From positions 1 to 64,000 of the forward strand of contig CAUGTZ010000013.1 in NCBI GenBank assembly GCA_959602645.1: a stretch of 64,000 nucleotides of DNA, read 5' to 3'. The notes beneath the pieces were generated by a model. It searched no databases. It saw only the letters and a program-made list of their open reading frames with translations, and was not told where the DNA came from. Of this stretch, positions 1 through 8,206 are shown in pieces. The translations under genes and the position numbers were made by a program. The DNA comes from an uncultured Collinsella sp. (GTDB lineage: Bacteria; Actinomycetota; Coriobacteriia; Coriobacteriales; Coriobacteriaceae). The stretch's first letter is position 1. The number at the start of each line of letters is the position of its first letter.

Positions 1-84
1 CGCAACGCGTTGCGCTGAGTCCTGAGGCTGTTGCAATGAAAATGAGAATCAAGGGAATTAAGAACTTGCACAAAAATGTCGGTT

Positions 85-117
85 TTGCTGCTCAGATGTT
101 TAAACAATCGTTATAAT
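85..117 (+). promoter_or_regulatory. Possible promoter of the pilus operon
   Basis: A perfect TATAAT lies at 112-117. The best upstream hexamer, TTGCTG at 85-90, is 21 bases away, so the -35 is weak. The sequence before it (1-84) shows no gene. It would give a leader of about 85 bases before the adhesin start at 207. Confidence 0.35.
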
Positions 118-206
118 TGCATCACTTAGCGAGCGCAATTACAGATTGCGCAGATACGTTTGATAGGGAAAGAGCAAGATCGCGGTCTCTTGGGGAGGAG
201 ACATCG

Positions 207-3200
207 ATGAAAGCGAATTCGGACAAATCTAAGCAGAGTAATAAAGCGACGCGCCGTGTACTGGCAGGCGTTTTGTGCGGAGCCTCCGTGTTGAGCCTGG
301 TACTGTCGCTCGTCATGCCTCCGATCTCGCAGGCCATCGCCAACGATGCCGAGGCGGTTTCTACCGAGGAAACTGTGATGGGGGGGGGTTCCTCAAGTGA
401 GTCTACTGGTATAGACAACAGTACTAACGGGGATGCCGGCACAGACGCCGGTAACCAGAACAGCGACGATGCTGCGAGCGACGACGATGCTCGGCCGGAG
501 GAGCAGTCCAAGTACGAGTCGCAGGCGGAAGATAATGATGCGATGGATGTTAACGCTGTCGCGTCAGCCGAGGAGGCTGCAGAGAGCGAAGAGACAACCA
601 CAGCTATTACTAACATTACTAACGCCGATGATTTGTCGGCTAAGCTTCAAGGCGTTGGGGAAAACCAAACTGCCTGCTTCGAGCTTACAGCTGATATTGA
701 CTATGCTGGTGAAATCAAACTTGAGAAGAGCGGCAGCAATATAACGCTGAACTTAAACGGGCATAAGATCAAGTGCTTGAACACCGACAAGCCGTTATTT
801 GATGTTGCTAACGGCGCAACACTTACAATTAAGGACGAAATTAAGGACTCCGCGCCGGTGACTGAGACGGTCAACGATGTCCAACAGCTGACTGATCAGG
901 GGCAGAAGCTGGATCCCAATAATTATGGCAAGAAAGTCGAGCTAAATTACGTTGGTGGCATTCCGTCTAATCTTACCTACTACGTGACCAAATCGACTCC
1001 GAGTGGTACAGGGACAATCGAGACGCTTGTCAGACATAACGTCGATATTAAGGGCGCCATCGTGGCGTGCGACGGCAACGCAAATCTAAAGCTCATCAAT
1101 CTGTATAACAACAACGGCAAGGGTGGCACGTTTAACCTTGTGAGCGGCGTGATCACGCAAAAACAAGGCAGCAGTGTTAGCAGCTTGGTCTATGCCGAGA
1201 ACGGCTCTACCGTCAACATGCGCGGCGGCTATGTGTGTGGAGCTTCTGGCTCGGGTGCGGGCGGCGGAATTGAAATACACGGTAATTCGACCCTCGAGGT
1301 TTCCGGTGGCGTAATTGCCGGCAACAGTGCTCCTAGTGGCGGTGGTGTGTATGCTAAAGACTCCACGGTCAACATAACTAATGGCGTAATCTCCGGCAAC
1401 AGCACGCTTGCTACTGGTGTTGGTTTCGGCGGCGGCATCATGGCCGAAGGCGGCAGCGTTACTGTTTCTGGTGGCTACATTACTAACAATAAATATGCCA
1501 ATTACTGTGGTAACGATGGTAATGGCGATCATGGCGGTGCTGGACTTGCCGCTAAAAACGGTACTCATGTCACCATTTCGGGCGGCCAGATCACGGGCAA
1601 CTATTCTGAGGAAGCCGGCGGCGGCGTCTATGTGACCGACATCGAACACCAAGGGGCGAGCTCGCGCAAGACAATGGCATGGCTCAACATTACGGGGGGA
1701 ACTATTGCCTCTAACGTGAGTTTTCGCTCTGAGGGTGCCGGCATTCGCGTGGGCCAGATGGTTGACGCGATGATAAAAGGAGCGTCAAATTCAAATCCAG
1801 TCTATATCACTAATAACCACTGCATGTCTCGCTTTGACTGGGGTGGAGGCGGCATCTTCGTCCAGGGCGATTCTAAGGTCGCGTCTAATGCTGGTAGGCT
1901 ATTTGTCTATAACTCCTATATAAGCAGCAATGAGGCCGGTGGCTACGGTGGCGGCGTTGCGGTTTGCCCGACGGGTAAGACTTTGGTGACAGGCACCGAC
2001 GGCACGGCGATTTTCGGTAATACTTCTGCCGGAAATGAGCAAAACGCGAACGATTACGAATCCGTGAGTAATACAGGCAATAACGGCACCCCCCATCTTT
2101 CCGGCGGTGGTCACGGTAAGGACCAGGACTCCGACGCCTACAATGCCGAAGTGTTTCGCAAAAACGGCCACGCGGACTTCTTCCTTGCGGCGGAGGGTCA
2201 TACGACTCCGATCGCGGCGGTGATTGGCAAAATGCTTGGCGGCGGCGATGCTAAGTATCGGGGAAGCTTAGAGCTTCAGAAAGCCATTACTATCCCCGCT
2301 AACGGTGGCGTGCAGGTATATAACAGCATCGGCCTGAGTTCGGATGTTAAGGCTCAAGACCCCGAGGCGATCAATGCGCGAAAGGCTGCGCTAGAGGCGG
2401 GCGCGACGTTTATCACGGGCAATTATTCCTGGAACCATGGCGGCGGCATCATGTCGAACGGCGACCTGTACATGGGCGCGCCTGAGGACACGTATGTCTA
2501 TCCGAGCCTCAAGCTCAAGGCGACCAAGAAGCTGGAAGGCCGCAAGCTCAATGATGGGGAGTTCTCCTTTACGGTGTATCGCAAGGATTCAGACGACCCT
2601 TTGGCTGGCACGACAGCTGGCACGACATTCAATCGCGACGTTTGCACCGAGGTTGGAACAGCAGCAAATGATGCAGAAGGCAGCATTACGTTTGACCTTG
2701 GTGAACAATTCGCATCGAGTGGCGCGGGTAACGAAATCACATACTACTTGGTCGAAGATCCCGGTGGTGATTCTGGCATCACGTACGACTCCAGCGTGTA
2801 TAAGATTGTGGTGACGGCCGAAGATACCAAGACCTTGCTCATGTCTGTTCCGAGTAAAGAAAACTCAAGCCAACTGAAGGATCTTTACATCCATAACTAC
2901 ACGATTAAAAACGTCGGTGTAACCAAGTACGAATTCCGCGAGTCGTCTGGGAAGTGGGAGAACGTAAAAGCGAGGAGCAAGGTGCAGAAGAGTGGAGACT
3001 ATTATCCAATTATCTGTGAGGGTGACTCCACGACTTTCACTAACAAGTTCACTCCGTACGACTCGAAGGGCTCCTGGACGCCTATGGCGACTAAGGTCGT
3101 TGAGGGTGGCGAGATGAAGGAGTTCACGCTCCAGCTTGCGACCGACATAGATTTTACGGATATCGTTAGCAGCAAGTCCACCACTGCCGACGGCGACAAG

Positions 3201-3656
3201 TCCCAGACCCTGAGCTTCGACAAGATTGATTACAAACTCGATCAACTCGACCAGCTCGCGTCTGGCCCCACTGGCCGTGGTGCTTCCAAGACCTTCACGT
3301 ACTACGTGCGCGAGAAAGACGACGGTTCGCTGTTCTCGCACTATACGTACGACAAGTCGGTCTATCAGATTACGGTTAACGCGACTGACGACTCTAACCA
3401 CCATATCGACGTCACTGCGACCTACAAGCAGATTCAGGATCGTGATGGCAATGAAGTGACCACTGACACGCCCCACGACCTCACCGGCAAGTCCACTCCC
3501 ACCTTCACCAACACCTACTCCACCTCTTTGCCCCTTTCTGGTATGTCGGGCGTCACTCTGACGTACCTTGCCGGCGCGGCGATGCTTTGCGTCGCTGCGG
3601 CCTGGATGCACGTTCGTCGCAAGGCGAGCGCGAGGGGAGGTGAGCGTCGTGAATAA
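207..3656 (+). CDS. Large LPXTG-type surface adhesin, probable pilus tip protein
   Basis: Secreted, wall-anchored protein of 1149 residues. I chose the ATG at 207 because GGGGAGGAG precedes it and a signal peptide follows (basic start, then a hydrophobic run ending near SQAIA). An acidic, Ser/Asn-rich linker is followed by a long Gly/Asn/Thr-rich region with repeated VSGG, ISGN and GGG(I/V) motifs typical of right-handed beta-helix adhesins. Two C-terminal segments (YYLVED, YYVREK) look like Spy0128-type domains that form internal isopeptide bonds. The tail is LPLSG, a membrane helix and basic residues, a non-canonical sorting signal. A G9 tract interrupts the N-terminal coding part. Its stop overlaps the next start by 8 bases. 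Tip position is inferred from size and gene order. Confidence 0.85.
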   Translation: MKANSDKSKQSNKATRRVLAGVLCGASVLSLVLSLVMPPISQAIANDAEAVSTEETVMGGGSSSESTGIDNSTNGDAGTDAGNQNSDDAASDDDARPEEQSKYESQAEDNDAMDVNAVASAEEAAESEETTTAITNITNADDLSAKLQGVGENQTACFELTADIDYAGEIKLEKSGSNITLNLNGHKIKCLNTDKPLFDVANGATLTIKDEIKDSAPVTETVNDVQQLTDQGQKLDPNNYGKKVELNYVGGIPSNLTYYVTKSTPSGTGTIETLVRHNVDIKGAIVACDGNANLKLINLYNNNGKGGTFNLVSGVITQKQGSSVSSLVYAENGSTVNMRGGYVCGASGSGAGGGIEIHGNSTLEVSGGVIAGNSAPSGGGVYAKDSTVNITNGVISGNSTLATGVGFGGGIMAEGGSVTVSGGYITNNKYANYCGNDGNGDHGGAGLAAKNGTHVTISGGQITGNYSEEAGGGVYVTDIEHQGASSRKTMAWLNITGGTIASNVSFRSEGAGIRVGQMVDAMIKGASNSNPVYITNNHCMSRFDWGGGGIFVQGDSKVASNAGRLFVYNSYISSNEAGGYGGGVAVCPTGKTLVTGTDGTAIFGNTSAGNEQNANDYESVSNTGNNGTPHLSGGGHGKDQDSDAYNAEVFRKNGHADFFLAAEGHTTPIAAVIGKMLGGGDAKYRGSLELQKAITIPANGGVQVYNSIGLSSDVKAQDPEAINARKAALEAGATFITGNYSWNHGGGIMSNGDLYMGAPEDTYVYPSLKLKATKKLEGRKLNDGEFSFTVYRKDSDDPLAGTTAGTTFNRDVCTEVGTAANDAEGSITFDLGEQFASSGAGNEITYYLVEDPGGDSGITYDSSVYKIVVTAEDTKTLLMSVPSKENSSQLKDLYIHNYTIKNVGVTKYEFRESSGKWENVKARSKVQKSGDYYPIICEGDSTTFTNKFTPYDSKGSWTPMATKVVEGGEMKEFTLQLATDIDFTDIVSSKSTTADGDKSQTLSFDKIDYKLDQLDQLASGPTGRGASKTFTYYVREKDDGSLFSHYTYDKSVYQITVNATDDSNHHIDVTATYKQIQDRDGNEVTTDTPHDLTGKSTPTFTNTYSTSLPLSGMSGVTLTYLAGAAMLCVAAAWMHVRRKASARGGERRE
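380..388 (+). repeat. G9 homopolymer inside the adhesin gene
   Basis: Nine consecutive G residues encode Met-Gly-Gly-Gly just after the signal peptide region. In the present length the frame is open. Loss or gain of one G would frameshift and truncate the protein. This is the classic form of a slipped-strand contingency locus. Confidence 0.7.
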
Positions 3657-5304
3657 GAAAGTTTGCTCCTTCCCGATCTTGTTTGCGCTGCTTGCCCTCC
3701 TGATCGGCATCTGCGCGGTTGTGTTCCCCGCATCCGCGCAGGCCGCGCCGACCTCGACCGGTTCCATCACGGTGAGCGGCGCCGTGGCGAGCAACTACGA
3801 CGCCTACCAGATCTTTAGCGCCAACGTCGTCGACGGCGACGGCGACGCCAAGACCTTTACCGACCTCGCTTGGGCAAGCGACGCCGCGCGCGACGCTGTC
3901 CTGCCTGTGCTGCACAGCGCCGGCATGCCCGATTCCCAGACCACCGCGCAGGAAGCTGCCGAGTGGCTCAACACCGATTCCCACCTTACGAGCGCGCTGA
4001 GCGCACAGCTCGCTCGTTCCCTCCAGAGCTCTGGCGCCGTGCCCGTGGCCCTTAACGCGGGCACGGCGGCCGAGCTGCCCTGCGGCTACTGGCTCATCGT
4101 CGCCAGAGACGACGCCATCGCCCAGGGCGAGGCCGGCACCGCGCCGATCATGGCGCTGGTGGGCGGCAACGCCGTCACCGTCAAGCCCAAGGCCGCGACG
4201 CCCAAGGTCGCCAAGCACGTGCTGGAGGACAACACCGCCGCATGGCAGAAGGCCGCCGACGCCACGGTCGCCGACGACCTGTACTGGCGCCTCTCTGCCA
4301 CGGTCCCGGCCGGGCTCACCGCCTACGACACCTATACGGTGCAGTTCGTCGACACCATGAGCGCGGGGCTCGACCTCTCCAAGGTCGCCGCGAGCATACA
4401 CGTGTACGTGGCGGCGGGAGCGGACGGCGGCTTCGACGCCGTTGCCACCGGCAAGGACGGACGCGCCGGCACTAAGGCCGCGAAGGGCTGGACCGACATC
4501 ACGGCCCAGTGCGCCACCAAGGTGGCCGCGGACGGGACCTTCATCGTGCACACCGGCGACCTGGTCGCCGCGCTCGGCGGGGCCGACGCCTTCGCCACGG
4601 GCGCCCGCGTGGTCGCTGTGTACAACGCGCCGCTCAACAGCGCATGCAACCACGGCATCGCGAAGGGCAACCCCAACGAGGCCTACCTGCGCTACCCGCG
4701 CTCTCCCTTTGCCGACCAGTCCGGCGACGCCGGCTTCACCAGCACGCCGAGCGACGATGCATGCGCCTACGCCTGGGATCTCGCGCTCACCAAGCGCGGC
4801 AGCGACGGCGACAAGCCGCTGCCCGGGGCGGTCCTGAGCATCACCGACGACCGCGGTCGCGCGCTGGCGGCCGACGGCACGTGGGATGCGCAAGGCAAGG
4901 CCACCGTCACCACGGGCGAGGACGGCCGCGTGACCGTCTCGGGCGTGGACTCGGGCAAGCTGGAGGTCCGCGAGCTCAAGGCGCCCAAGGGCTACACTGC
5001 CTTTGAGGGCACGCGCTCCGTGACGGTCAAGGCCGAGGGCCTGGACGTCGACCAGGTGGCCGCCGCCAAGCCTAAGGTGACCGTATCGGCCGAAAGCCCT
5101 CTGCGAGTTGATGCCGCCGATGCCGGGAAGGGTTTAGTCGAGTTGTCGGTGCTTAACACCCCAAGTAACGAAGTGAGTCGAGGCTTTATGCCCTCGACGG
5201 GAGATAGAATGTTGGTGTTGGTAACGGCTTTGGCCGTCATCGGAGTAGTGGCTATTGTCGTCGCGCTCGTCATCAAGCGGGGAGGAGGTCGCCATGATAA
5301 ATAA
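3649..5304 (+). CDS. Isopeptide-D2 fimbrial pilin with MPSTG sorting signal
   Basis: Wall-anchored pilin of about 551 residues. The GTG at 3649 is preferred: GGGAGGTG precedes it, a signal peptide (VNKK... hydrophobic run ...SAQA) follows directly, and it overlaps the adhesin stop by 8 bases, implying coupling. The protein has a fimbrial D2-type middle domain, a candidate polymerisation lysine in a VKPKAATPK stretch, and a C-terminal SpaA-like domain with the E-box-like LEVRELKAPKGY. It ends in MPSTG, a hydrophobic helix and KRGGGRHDK. The first sorting residue is Met instead of Leu. It may be a minor or basal pilin; its neighbour at 5426 is the better backbone candidate. Confidence 0.85.
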   Translation: MNKKVCSFPILFALLALLIGICAVVFPASAQAAPTSTGSITVSGAVASNYDAYQIFSANVVDGDGDAKTFTDLAWASDAARDAVLPVLHSAGMPDSQTTAQEAAEWLNTDSHLTSALSAQLARSLQSSGAVPVALNAGTAAELPCGYWLIVARDDAIAQGEAGTAPIMALVGGNAVTVKPKAATPKVAKHVLEDNTAAWQKAADATVADDLYWRLSATVPAGLTAYDTYTVQFVDTMSAGLDLSKVAASIHVYVAAGADGGFDAVATGKDGRAGTKAAKGWTDITAQCATKVAADGTFIVHTGDLVAALGGADAFATGARVVAVYNAPLNSACNHGIAKGNPNEAYLRYPRSPFADQSGDAGFTSTPSDDACAYAWDLALTKRGSDGDKPLPGAVLSITDDRGRALAADGTWDAQGKATVTTGEDGRVTVSGVDSGKLEVRELKAPKGYTAFEGTRSVTVKAEGLDVDQVAAAKPKVTVSAESPLRVDAADAGKGLVELSVLNTPSNEVSRGFMPSTGDRMLVLVTALAVIGVVAIVVALVIKRGGGRHDK

Positions 5305-5344
5305 TTGTCCCCCCCCCCTGCTCAATGGCGTACTGCCTCCGTAG
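5294..5344 (+). other. C10 tract and 16-codon mini-ORF between pilin genes
   Basis: A strong Shine-Dalgarno (GGAGGAGG) precedes ATG at 5294. The frame reads MINNC, then three prolines from a run of ten C at 5309-5318, and stops at 5342. One C fewer or two fewer still gives only short frames, so no hidden downstream gene is unlocked. The tract lies 108 bases before the next pilin and could vary spacing or upstream translation. It could also be a gene remnant. Confidence 0.4.
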
Positions 5345-5425
5345 CGATTAGAGCGCAGGGAAATGAGCCTGCTGACTTTTGGTGATGACGAGAATTAAAG
5401 CAACCTCCAAGAAAGAGGTCCCAAC

Positions 5426-7219
5426 ATGAAAACAACCAAGAACATCGCACGCCTGGCAGTAACCGCCGGCCTCACCGCAGCCCTGAGCTTCGGCGGCGTT
5501 ATGGCCCCGGTGACCATGGCGTTTGCCGAGGGAACGGGGTCGACCGTCACGTTCGAGGACGCCGATTACGCTGCGTCCACGACCTATAAGGGTATCCAGA
5601 TCTTCAAGGCAAAGGTCACGACGACCGGTGGGAATACGACGGTGAGTAGCATCGAATGGGCCAGCTCCGAAGCCCAAACTGCTGTCGTAAACGCCATCAA
5701 GACAAAGGATGCATCCTACGATAGCAAGAACGCACAGGATGCTGCCGATTGGCTTAGCACCAAATCTGAAGTTACCGGGACCGATTCGAAGGTTGCTAGC
5801 GACAACGTTCTCAGTCTAATCGCCGATGGCCTGAAGAGCAGCACCGCCTGGGAGGTGACGAGCGAGGGCAGTGCATCCCTTTCCGGACTCGGCGCCGGCT
5901 ACTGGCTCTTCCTCACCGCTACTCCCGGTAAGCCTGCTGACAAGTCGACCGATGTGTTCACCTCTCCCGTCTACGCCGTGATCGACGGCGTAGACGCGAC
6001 GACCGTTACGCCAAAGAAGGGCGTGCCCACTGTCGAGAAGAAGGTCCTCGACGATGCCGACGCCGCCGATGCCACCGACATCAAGGGCTCCAACAAATGG
6101 AATGATGTCGCCGATTCCCAGATCGGCCAGGAAGTTAACTACAAGCTGACCGGCACGATCGCCAGCAACTACGCTACCTTTGGCACGTATGCTTACAAGT
6201 TCACCGACGGGCTTTCCAATGGCCTTGACTATGTCAAAGGCTCGGTTAAGGTGTACGCGCTGAACGGCGAGACTTACAGCGAGATTGAGTCGAACAATTA
6301 TACCGTGACGGATGCTGATGCTAGCAACAACAACACGCTGACGGTCGAGTTCAAGACCGGAGACGGCAAGAAGGGCCTCAAGGACGTCGCGAGCGTGACC
6401 GCCGACACCAAGATCGTTGTCTTCTACAAGGCAAAGCTCAACGGCAACGCCGTGATCGGCAACGCAGCCGACGGCAACAAGCGCGGCAACCCCAACACCG
6501 TCAAGCTCGAGTACTCCAACAACCCGTATGCCGAGGACACGGGCGAGACGATCGAGGATACCGTCGCCGACTTCGCTTTCAGGCTCAACCTCAACAAGGT
6601 CGACCAGGGCACCGAGAAGGGCCTTGCGGGCGCCGTCTTCACCATCCAGTCCGCTGATGCGAACACTCAAGACCAGTATATCGCCTCGAAGGACGACCCC
6701 ACCGCGGGCGTCGTCGCGGGCCAGCTCGTGACCGTTGCCGGCACCACCAGCCTTCCCGGTTACGTGAAGTTCACGTCTGGCGATAATGGCCAGATTGCCG
6801 TGAAAGGTCTCGATGAAGGCTCCTACAAGGTGACCGAGGTCCAGGCTCCCAATGAGAATTACACCAAGGCCAACCCCTTCACTTTCACCATCACCGCGAC
6901 GTATGATGACGCGAGCATGAAGGTGACGGGCCTCACGGCGGCGGTTTCCAAGGCCGACGAGGGCCGCACCGACATCGCCTTCGGTAAGCTCGACGGCAAT
7001 GACGGAGACAATAAGCTGACCGGTACGGATGGCACCGGCACCAACGCCGCCACCGGTGAGATCACCATCAACGTCGGCAACACCAAGTCCGTCGGCCTCC
7101 CGCTGACCGGTCTCAACGGCGTGACCTTCACTTGGATCGCTGGTGGCGCGGTGCTGTGCATCGGCGTGGCGCACCTCATCCGCAGCCGTAAGCAGGCTGA
7201 GGAGTCCGAGCAGGAGTAA
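5426..7219 (+). CDS. Major pilin, isopeptide-D2 family, LPLTG anchor
   Basis: Probable shaft subunit of 597 residues. It starts with a clear signal peptide (MKTTKN, hydrophobic core, cleavage after TMAFA). AAGAAAGAGG precedes the ATG. It contains the pilin-motif-like TVTPKKGVPTVEKK near residue 190 (candidate sortase lysine), a D2 isopeptide domain in the middle, and a SpaA/Cna-B-like C-terminal domain with the E-box YKVTEVQAP. It ends with LPLTGLNG, a membrane helix and a charged tail. It shares architecture with the pilin at 3649, suggesting an old duplication. A strong terminator follows at 7321, so the sortase at 10042 is probably transcribed separately. Confidence 0.88.
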   Translation: MKTTKNIARLAVTAGLTAALSFGGVMAPVTMAFAEGTGSTVTFEDADYAASTTYKGIQIFKAKVTTTGGNTTVSSIEWASSEAQTAVVNAIKTKDASYDSKNAQDAADWLSTKSEVTGTDSKVASDNVLSLIADGLKSSTAWEVTSEGSASLSGLGAGYWLFLTATPGKPADKSTDVFTSPVYAVIDGVDATTVTPKKGVPTVEKKVLDDADAADATDIKGSNKWNDVADSQIGQEVNYKLTGTIASNYATFGTYAYKFTDGLSNGLDYVKGSVKVYALNGETYSEIESNNYTVTDADASNNNTLTVEFKTGDGKKGLKDVASVTADTKIVVFYKAKLNGNAVIGNAADGNKRGNPNTVKLEYSNNPYAEDTGETIEDTVADFAFRLNLNKVDQGTEKGLAGAVFTIQSADANTQDQYIASKDDPTAGVVAGQLVTVAGTTSLPGYVKFTSGDNGQIAVKGLDEGSYKVTEVQAPNENYTKANPFTFTITATYDDASMKVTGLTAAVSKADEGRTDIAFGKLDGNDGDNKLTGTDGTGTNAATGEITINVGNTKSVGLPLTGLNGVTFTWIAGGAVLCIGVAHLIRSRKQAEESEQE

Positions 7220-7320
7220 CGCTCACTCACCCATCCCTTTGGCAGGTGGGATGTGATGGCCATGAGACTTGCGGACACTTTTCTCGTTCATCCACGTTCT
7301 TGCTTTGCCATCCTCTTTTC

Positions 7321-7357
7321 GGGGCAGACTCCACGCTGGAGTTTGCCCCGTTTTTTT
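7321..7357 (+). terminator. Intrinsic terminator of the pilin operon
   Basis: GGGGCAGACTCCA pairs with TGGAGTTTGCCCC across a three-base loop (one G-T pair), followed by a run of seven T. Confidence 0.9.
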
Positions 7358-7390
7358 GGATAACGCAGGCAGCCTCCATCGTCCGATGCG

Positions 7391-7498
7391 GGTACGTTCG
7401 TCATCGCGTTTCTTGACTCGTATGAGGTTCGGTTTAAGGTCCGTGGGCGCACGCGCGGTGCGGACGGTAGAAGACATTTGCGCCGCGCGTGCAAATTA
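7391..7498 (+). pseudogene. Broken copy of the 49-residue membrane/basic peptide gene
   Basis: The frame reading TFVIAFLDSYEVRFKV and a basic tail matches the intact gene at 7827-7976, but the ATG and first hydrophobic residues are missing. The normal TAA is changed to TTA, so translation would read on. I call it a remnant, not a functional gene. Confidence 0.65.
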
Positions 7499-7644
7499 AA
7501 ATGCCCGGGGTTAGAGGCCCGGGCATTTAACAACGTCGGAAACTGGTCGCCCGCGCTCCTAAGTACTTACGCGGGGTGCGTCGTTTCCTGTAGCAATTGT
7601 ATCCCGAATCGCCCAGCCGATCCGGGATATTCTGAAAACGCAAA
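7391..7644 (+). repeat. Tandem unit copy 1 (degenerate small-peptide locus)
   Basis: First copy of a roughly 254-bp unit repeated at 7869-8124 (offset about 478). Both copies contain the C-terminal half of a small gene, a GCCCGGG...CCCGGGC hairpin, a CCCGCG...CGCGGG hairpin, and an imperfect ATCCCGAATCG hairpin. The second copy is complete upstream; this one lacks the 5' part of the gene. Confidence 0.8.
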
Positions 7645-7826
7645 CACGTCGGGCAAACCCGGACAATGCGGCCAGGCTCCGCTGGATGAGGAATTGTGTT
7701 TATAACTATCGAACAAATGTTTGCAATTATTGCGTTTACCAGCTGCGGGTGCATGCACTCGCAGTAAAATGGCTTTGCGACGCATTCCGTGCGCGGGCGG
7801 CCGACGACTCGATCGGAGGTCACCAT

Positions 7827-7976
7827 ATGCTGAAATTCCTTAACGCGCTCGCCGCCCTCGCGGCGGTGGGCTCGTTCGTTATCGCGTTTCTTGACTCGTA
7901 TGAGGTTCGGTTTAAGGTCCGTAGGCGCACGCGCGGTGCGGACGGTAGAAGGCAGTTGCGCCGCAAGCGCAAATAA
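7827..7976 (+). CDS. 49-residue membrane peptide with basic tail (type I toxin-like)
   Basis: Small protein too short for most gene finders. GGAGGT lies 6 bases before the ATG. Residues about 3-23 are hydrophobic (LNALAALAAVGSFVIAFLDS), followed by a strongly basic tail ending RRKRK. This single-helix plus basic tail layout resembles holin-like or type I toxin peptides. The downstream DNA is a symmetrical GC hairpin and a conserved region whose opposite strand carries GGGATACAAT, a possible promoter for a convergent antisense RNA. A degenerate second copy lies upstream. Function is inference from layout only; I recognise no family. Confidence 0.5.
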   Translation: MLKFLNALAALAAVGSFVIAFLDSYEVRFKVRRRTRGADGRRQLRRKRK

Positions 7977-8124
7977 GAATGCCCGGGGGTCGGATCCCGG
8001 GCATTTAACAAAAGCTGAAAACTAGGCCACCCGCGCTCCCAAACATTTACGCGGGATGCGTCGTTTTCTATTGACATTGTATCCCGAATCGCCCAGCCGA
8101 TCTGGGACATTTTGAAAACTCAAA
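7869..8124 (+). repeat. Tandem unit copy 2 (intact small-peptide locus)
   Basis: Second copy of the unit at 7391-7644. It holds most of the small peptide gene, the palindromic hairpin TGCCCGGG (7980-7987) with CCCGGGCA (7996-8003), and two further hairpins at about 8032-8057 and 8080-8109. The hairpin near 7980 is close to symmetrical and could terminate on both strands. Confidence 0.8.
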
Positions 8125-8143
8125 TATGGGCTTAGGCGCGAAC

Positions 8144-8194
8144 GGAATCTCGTTAATTCCGAAAATTATGTATAATTCCAATATAAACTGGAAT
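8144..8194 (+). promoter_or_regulatory. Promoter and paired inverted-repeat operators of the AbiE-like pair
   Basis: A perfect TATAAT at 8171-8176 is flanked by two inverted repeats built from the same half-site: GGAAT-N7-ATTCC at 8144-8160 and ATTCCA-N8-TGGAAT at 8175-8194. No good -35 is seen. AbiEi antitoxins are known to repress their own promoter by binding paired inverted repeats, so autoregulation by the next gene is the natural reading. Confidence 0.6.
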
Positions 8195-8206
8195 CGAACG
8201 AAAATA

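Noticed and set aside
5294..5344. Frameshifted downstream gene unlocked by the C tract
   Set aside because: I translated after removing one C and after removing two (equivalent to adding one); all frames stop within about 30 codons.
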